From assembly GCA_035711865.1 (NCBI GenBank), contig DASTBT010000029.1, positions 1 to 16,287 of the forward strand: a stretch of DNA of 16,287 nucleotides, in the 5' to 3' direction. This DNA comes from JAOUEA01 sp035711865. Its GTDB lineage: Bacteria; Actinomycetota; UBA4738; HRBIN12. Position 1 is the stretch's first letter. Each line of letters opens with the position of its first letter. Under the pieces are notes generated by a model. The model was not told where the DNA came from. It was given only the letters and a program-made list of their open reading frames with translations, and did no database searches. Below are positions 14,332-16,287 of this stretch, in pieces. The position numbers were made by a program, and so were the translations under genes.

Positions 14332-14789
14332 GCGAGAGCCTCCGTCGCCTTCGGCACGGTGGCTTCCGGCTTGACGCCGTACCAGGCTCGCTCGATGCGC
14401 CCCTGCTCGTCGATCAGGAACGAGGATCGAACGATGCCCATGTACGTCTTGCCGTAGTTCTTCTTCTCGCCCCAGGTGCCCCATGCCTCGGCCACGGCAT
14501 GGTCGGTGTCGGCGAGCAGGGGGAAATCGAGGGAGAACTTCCGGTCGAACGCGAGCTGATCGGCGGGCTCGTCGGGGGAGATGCCGACCACGTCGACCCC
14601 CAGTCCCGCCAGCTCCTGGCGATGGTCGCGCACGTCGCAGGACTGGGTCGTGCAGCCCGGCGTGTCGGCCTGCGGATAGAAGTACACGAGCAGCTTCCGG
14701 CCTCGGAAGTCGTCGAGCCGCACGACGTTGCCGTGCTGATCCGTCAGCACGAACGAGGGAGCCTGGTCACCTGCGGACAGCGTCGTCAT
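14328..14789 (-). CDS. bcp: Peroxiredoxin Q (thiol peroxidase, Bcp family)
   Basis: Cytoplasmic thioredoxin-dependent peroxidase reducing H2O2 and organic hydroperoxides. 153 residues, the normal PrxQ size. Motif PQADTPGCTTQSC (39-51) gives peroxidatic Cys46 and resolving Cys51, the 4-residue spacing of the atypical 2-Cys PrxQ type. The GISPDEP block and the RSSFLIDEQGRIERAWYGV strand follow. ATG 14789 is preceded by TATCGT ending 6 nt upstream, so a leaderless transcript is likely. It heads the bcp-khtT-khtU operon, linked to khtT by GTGA. The pairing suggests a joint response to oxidative or electrophile stress (inference). Confidence 0.95.
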   Translation of the reverse strand: MTTLSAGDQAPSFVLTDQHGNVVRLDDFRGRKLLVYFYPQADTPGCTTQSCDVRDHRQELAGLGVDVVGISPDEPADQLAFDRKFSLDFPLLADTDHAVAEAWGTWGEKKNYGKTYMGIVRSSFLIDEQGRIERAWYGVKPEATVPKATEALA

Positions 14790-14795
14790 CGCGCC

Positions 14796-14801
14796 ACGAT
14801 A
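14796..14801 (-). promoter_or_regulatory. Candidate -10 element of the bcp-khtTU operon
   Basis: Reading leftward, TATCGT fits TANNNT and is followed by 6 nt and then the bcp ATG. It lies in the 30-bp gap after the SIMPL gene, giving the operon its own start independent of the metallopeptidase unit. No good -35. Confidence 0.45.
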
Positions 14802-14819
14802 CCTCGGGCGACCGGGCCG

Positions 14820-15443
14820 CTATGCCTCGAGCCGGAAGCTCACCTCGACCTGCGCATCGACGTTCAGCTCGCCCGGGTCGACCTCGATCGCCGCTTCGGA
14901 TGCCGCCAGGGCCATGCTGCGAGGAATCGGCGAGACACCGCCGGCCGCCGCCTCCCGGATCTCGGCCACGGCGCCGAGCCGCAGGCCCAGCGCCTCGGCG
15001 TAGGCCTCGGCCTTCCGCCTCGCCTCGGCCGCGGCCTGCTTGCACGCCTCGATGCGCGCGGGATTGTCGGGCGCGATCCACCACACCGGCCCGCGTACGT
15101 CGGCCTTCGCCTTCTCGATCGAGGCCTGGAGCAGCTTCCCGGCCACCGCATGGTCGGCGAGCCTGACGGTGACCACGTTCTGCGCCCGGAACCCGCGGTG
15201 CACCTGCTTGCCATCGGCGTAGTCGAACTCCTCGCGCACGGTCACGCCGGTGGTCGATCGCTGCTCGGCGGCCACACCGAGCTCGCTCAGCACGGCATCG
15301 AGGGCTTCGCTCCGCGCGCCGACCCCCGACAAGGCAGCGTCCGGAGTCGCATCGAGCGCTCCGATCGTGATCGTCCACACGCCCTGGTCGGGCCTGCCGG
15401 GCACCGTCGCCTCGCCTCGAGCAGTGACGGTTGGTTCGCTCAT
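14820..15443 (-). CDS. SIMPL domain (DUF541) protein
   Basis: A 207-residue protein of the SIMPL/DUF541 family. It opens with TVTARGEATVPGRPD, the typical first strand, continues with the alternating strand/helix region (ALSGVGARSEALDAVLSELG, and a later helix rich in Ala/Glu/Lys/Arg at EARRKAEAYAEALGL), and ends with VDAQVEVSFRLEA. Many family members are periplasmic; this one has no signal peptide or membrane helix, so it is predicted cytoplasmic. The biochemical role of the family is not settled. ATG 15443 has a near-perfect AGGAGG 5 nt upstream. It follows the metallopeptidase by 35 bp and is probably co-transcribed with it. Confidence 0.85.
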   Translation of the reverse strand: MSEPTVTARGEATVPGRPDQGVWTITIGALDATPDAALSGVGARSEALDAVLSELGVAAEQRSTTGVTVREEFDYADGKQVHRGFRAQNVVTVRLADHAVAGKLLQASIEKAKADVRGPVWWIAPDNPARIEACKQAAAEARRKAEAYAEALGLRLGAVAEIREAAAGGVSPIPRSMALAASEAAIEVDPGELNVDAQVEVSFRLEA

Positions 15444-15448
15444 CGTTC

Positions 15449-15454
15449 CCTCCT
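15449..15454 (-). promoter_or_regulatory. Shine-Dalgarno site of the SIMPL gene
   Basis: Leftward AGGAGG with a 5-nt spacer to ATG 15443. It is the strongest ribosome site in the window and fixes the start. Confidence 0.75.
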
Positions 15455-15478
15455 GTGTGTCGTCGCGCCTCGCGCCGG

Positions 15479-16287
<809 letters not shown>

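Overview
The window is GC-rich and gene-dense, with almost no non-coding DNA. Gene content points to Actinomycetota: a three-helix Rieske protein (QcrA), a membrane-anchored diheme cytochrome c (QcrC) in place of a separate cytochrome c1, a five-helix subunit III, an actinobacterial-type oxidase subunit IV (CtaF), and frequent GTG starts. The class cannot be fixed from this window. Zwf is of a subtype without an adjacent opcA, which argues against the classical Streptomyces/Mycobacterium/Corynebacterium layout. I saw no mobile element, tRNA, rRNA or CRISPR array, and no gene-free stretch longer than about 75 bases.

Layout: (1) 2-445 (+), the end of pgi. (2) 449-1309 (-), ctaG, an oxidase assembly factor. 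(3) 1372-10879 (+), one long apparent operon, ctaE-qcrC-qcrA-qcrB-ctaC-ctaD-ctaF-zwf-gnd-pgl. It encodes a whole bc1-aa3 respiratory supercomplex followed directly by the three enzymes of the oxidative pentose phosphate pathway. Eight of its nine junctions overlap (seven by exactly 4 bp); only zwf-gnd has a gap (52 bp). (4) 10884-11555 (-), rpiA. (5) 11685-12707 (+), a ROK-family glucokinase-like gene, possibly preceded by a 19-codon overlapping leader ORF. (6) 14789-12643 (-), prxQ(bcp)-khtT-khtU: a peroxiredoxin and a two-component K+/H+ antiporter. (7) 16287-14820 (-), a neutral zinc metallopeptidase (5' end outside the window) followed by a cytoplasmic SIMPL/DUF541 protein.

Functionally, most of the window is sugar-phosphate metabolism (pgi, zwf, gnd, pgl, rpiA, glk) wrapped around terminal respiration. 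The most interesting point is that both dehydrogenases of the oxidative branch appear to lack the usual determinant for the NADP 2'-phosphate: Zwf has Ile-Asp-Asp where the family Arg is expected, and Gnd has Asp after beta-2. They may therefore make NADH, which would suit their apparent co-transcription with the respiratory chain. This is inference from sequence and needs enzymology.

A second pattern is regulatory. Four genes or ORFs that head transcription units (ctaE, rpiA, the glk leader, prxQ) each have a -10-like hexamer exactly 6 nt before the start codon, the spacing expected for leaderless mRNAs; ctaG has a weaker version. By contrast, genes inside or late in operons use overlaps or clear Shine-Dalgarno sequences. 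All three convergent gene pairs leave no room for an intergenic terminator.
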